Positions 5,347-7,019 of a stretch of 7,019 nucleotides of DNA are shown here, piece after piece; the first letter of the stretch is position 1, and each line of letters starts with the position of its first letter. Location of the stretch: NCBI GenBank assembly GCA_022730285.1, contig DZCQ01000001.1:26960-33978 (forward strand), in the 5' to 3' direction. Made by a program: the position numbers and the translations under genes. Source of the stretch: Flavobacterium psychrophilum (GTDB taxonomy: Bacteria > Bacteroidota > Bacteroidia > Flavobacteriales > Flavobacteriaceae). The notes under the pieces were generated by a model, which had not been told where the DNA came from, made no database searches, and worked only from the letters and a program-made list of their open reading frames with translations.

Positions 5347-6968
5347 ACTCCTTGCAAAGGTATTATACAATTATACCATTACTTTTAAGTATTGTATTAT
5401 TTCCGCTTGCTATTGGCACGGTTCATTTATTTGATTGGGACGAGGTTAATTTTGCCGAAATCTCCAGAGAAATGATTTTAAGTGGTAATTATTGGAATGT
5501 GCAAATAAACTTTCAGCCATTTTGGGAAAAACCGCCTTTGTTCTTTTGGTTGCAAGCACTCTCTATGCATGTTTTTGGGATAAATGAATTTGCTGCAAGA
5601 TTTCCCAATGTTCTTGTTGGGATTGTCTCTATTTGGAGTTTGCTTTATATAGGAAAGAAAAAAGTATCTGCACAATTTGCCTTTATTTGGGCAATGGCAT
5701 ATTTAGGCAGTTTTTTGCCACATTTTTATTTTAAATCAGGAATTATAGACCCTTTGTTTAATCTGCTTATTTTTTGGTCGCTTGTTTTCTTTTACCAATA
5801 TCAAGAAAGTTATAGCAAAAAAGATGTTTTATTTACAGCCATTTTTGCTGGATTAGCTGTTTTAACCAAAGGTCCCGTTGCTATTTTAATTATAGGTCTT
5901 GTAGTTTTTATTTACATTATTTACACATTTAAAACGTTTAAACTGAAAATTTTAGATTGGATTATAGCTCTATTTGCGGTTATTCTAATAAGCTCCGTTT
6001 GGTTTATTTCCGAGATATTAAATGGGGGAGGAGTTGCATTGTTTCGAGAATTTTTAGAGTACCAAATTAGGCTTTTTTCAACCTCCGAAGCAGGACACGG
6101 ACAGCCATTTTACTATCATTTTGTAGTGCTTTTTTTTGGTTGCTTTCCCATCTCGTTAATTGCTTTTCCTTTTATTCTAAAAAAACAGATTAAACAAGAA
6201 AAACCTATTTCTGTCCATTTTTACACTCTTAATTTTATCCTTTTTTGGGTAGTTTTATTACTATTTTCTATTACTACCACTAAAATTGTTCATTACACTT
6301 CATTAACTTATTTTCCGTTATCTTATATTGCAGCTACAATTTTGTATGAAGCCATTTTTTCTAAAAAAGCACTATCAAAAGTGAGCTATCTTCTGATACT
6401 TATTGTTGGAATTGTGGTGTCAATCTTATTTATCTTATTGCCTTTAGTAGTTGTTTTTAAAGATAAAATAATCCCTTTTATAAAAGATAAATTTGCAGTG
6501 GCTAATATATTATTGCCTGTACATTGGTCTGGTTATGAATTTTTAATTGGAGTTTTGTATTTAATTTTATTTTTAATAATAGCTTTTAAAATTAGAAAAA
6601 ACATTCAAAACGTCCTGTACTTGTTTTTTTTAAATGCCATTTTGTTAAATATGTTAATGATTTTTATAGTTCCTAAAATAGAACAACATTCACAAGGAGC
6701 TTTGATTTCATTTTTACAGAAGCATCAAAATAAAGACGCATATTTCCTAACATACGGTTTTAAAAGTTATGCACAATATTATTATGCCAACAAGCAAATT
6801 CCTATAAATGTGCTTTCTGCAAGCGAAGATTGGCTTTTAACCAAAAAAACGGACAAACCTGTATATGTCATTTGTAAAATTCAAGACAAAGAAAAAACGG
6901 CAACACTTTCTGAGATAAAATATTTATATGAAAAAGGTGGATTTGCTTTTTTTATAAGAAATAAATAA
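5328..6968 (+). CDS. GT39/ArnT-like polyprenyl-phosphate-sugar dependent membrane glycosyltransferase
   Basis: This 546-residue GT-C fold enzyme would use a lipid-phosphate-linked sugar on the periplasmic face. The first periplasmic loop carries the catalytic DWDE (Asp38, Glu39), then EISREM (44-49) and WEKPPLFFW (66-74, including Lys68), all closely matching the ArnT/PMT_2 pattern. Asp141 in GIIDPLF fits the second conserved acidic position. LTKGP (179-183) is another family hallmark. About a dozen hydrophobic segments follow up to residue 447, then a soluble C-terminal domain of roughly 100 residues. Length equals that of ArnT (about 550). The acceptor may be lipid A, another glycan or a protein; nothing in the sequence decides it, and there are no aminoarabinose biosynthesis genes in view, so the name arnT is not justified. 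The start overlaps the GT2 gene by 19 bases. No clear terminator follows in the last 51 bases of the window. Confidence 0.88.
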   Translation: MGNFNLNSLQRYYTIIPLLLSIVLFPLAIGTVHLFDWDEVNFAEISREMILSGNYWNVQINFQPFWEKPPLFFWLQALSMHVFGINEFAARFPNVLVGIVSIWSLLYIGKKKVSAQFAFIWAMAYLGSFLPHFYFKSGIIDPLFNLLIFWSLVFFYQYQESYSKKDVLFTAIFAGLAVLTKGPVAILIIGLVVFIYIIYTFKTFKLKILDWIIALFAVILISSVWFISEILNGGGVALFREFLEYQIRLFSTSEAGHGQPFYYHFVVLFFGCFPISLIAFPFILKKQIKQEKPISVHFYTLNFILFWVVLLLFSITTTKIVHYTSLTYFPLSYIAATILYEAIFSKKALSKVSYLLILIVGIVVSILFILLPLVVVFKDKIIPFIKDKFAVANILLPVHWSGYEFLIGVLYLILFLIIAFKIRKNIQNVLYLFFLNAILLNMLMIFIVPKIEQHSQGALISFLQKHQNKDAYFLTYGFKSYAQYYYANKQIPINVLSASEDWLLTKKTDKPVYVICKIQDKEKTATLSEIKYLYEKGGFAFFIRNK

Positions 6969-6997
6969 AATTTGAATCTAAGTGTACAAACAATATA

Positions 6998-7019
6998 ATG
7001 GCGTATTTTGAACTATACG
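6998..7019 (+). CDS. Possible start of a further gene, cut by the window edge
   Basis: An ATG 29 bases after the GT39 stop opens a frame (MAYFELY...) that runs off the window, with an A-rich leader typical of this lineage. Only seven codons are visible. On the opposite strand the same bases can also be read as the end of a convergent gene stopping at 6980-6978 (TAG), so the choice is undecided and no function can be given. Confidence 0.2.

Noticed and set aside
5328..6968. Naming the GT39 gene arnT and the GT2 gene arnC
   Set aside because: The motifs support family membership only. No aminoarabinose synthesis genes are in view, and the GT2 lacks the C-terminal membrane helices of ArnC.

Overview
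This window looks like ordinary chromosomal DNA of a low-GC member of the Bacteroidota, most likely a marine-type Flavobacteriaceae. The reasons are a strongly AT-rich base composition, Bacteroidota-type -7 promoter elements (TAnnTTTG) in front of both outward-facing genes, A-rich leaders instead of Shine-Dalgarno sequences, and protein sequences with a clear Bacteroidota flavour in Tgt, TrxB and the LptG-type permease. The genus cannot be read from the sequence alone.

Layout. On the minus strand, positions 97-1053 encode thioredoxin reductase (trxB), transcribed leftward from a promoter at about 1075-1082. A 375-base divergent intergenic region follows (1054 to the tgt start). Besides the two back-to-back promoters it carries a locally GC-richer, highly self-complementary block (about 1189-1370), whose core is a long imperfect hairpin at 1223-1300. 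From 1456 rightward, five plus-strand genes run to 6968: tgt (queuine tRNA-ribosyltransferase), an LptF/LptG-family permease, a 10-TM EamA/DMT transporter, a GT2 glycosyltransferase of the polyprenyl-phosphate-sugar synthase type, and a GT39/ArnT-like integral membrane glycosyltransferase. The last four overlap serially by 14, 14 and 19 bases, which suggests one translationally coupled operon.

How the genes may work together. tgt is a tRNA-modification gene at the head of the operon with no obvious link to the rest. The other four are all envelope-related. LptG moves lipopolysaccharide out of the inner membrane. The GT2 enzyme probably charges a polyprenyl phosphate with a sugar on the cytoplasmic face, and the GT39 enzyme probably uses that lipid-linked sugar on the periplasmic face to modify lipid A, another glycan or a protein. 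The DMT protein between LptG and the two transferases could be the flippase for the lipid-linked sugar, by analogy with ArnE/ArnF between ArnC and ArnT. That last assignment is inference.

Points of interest are the structured intergenic element, the apparent DMT-GT2-GT39 cassette, loss of all three zinc-ligand cysteines in Tgt, a serine replacing one NADPH-phosphate arginine in TrxB, and a perfect 17-base dyad abutting the trxB -7 element. I found no CRISPR array, tRNA, rRNA, insertion sequence or phage gene.
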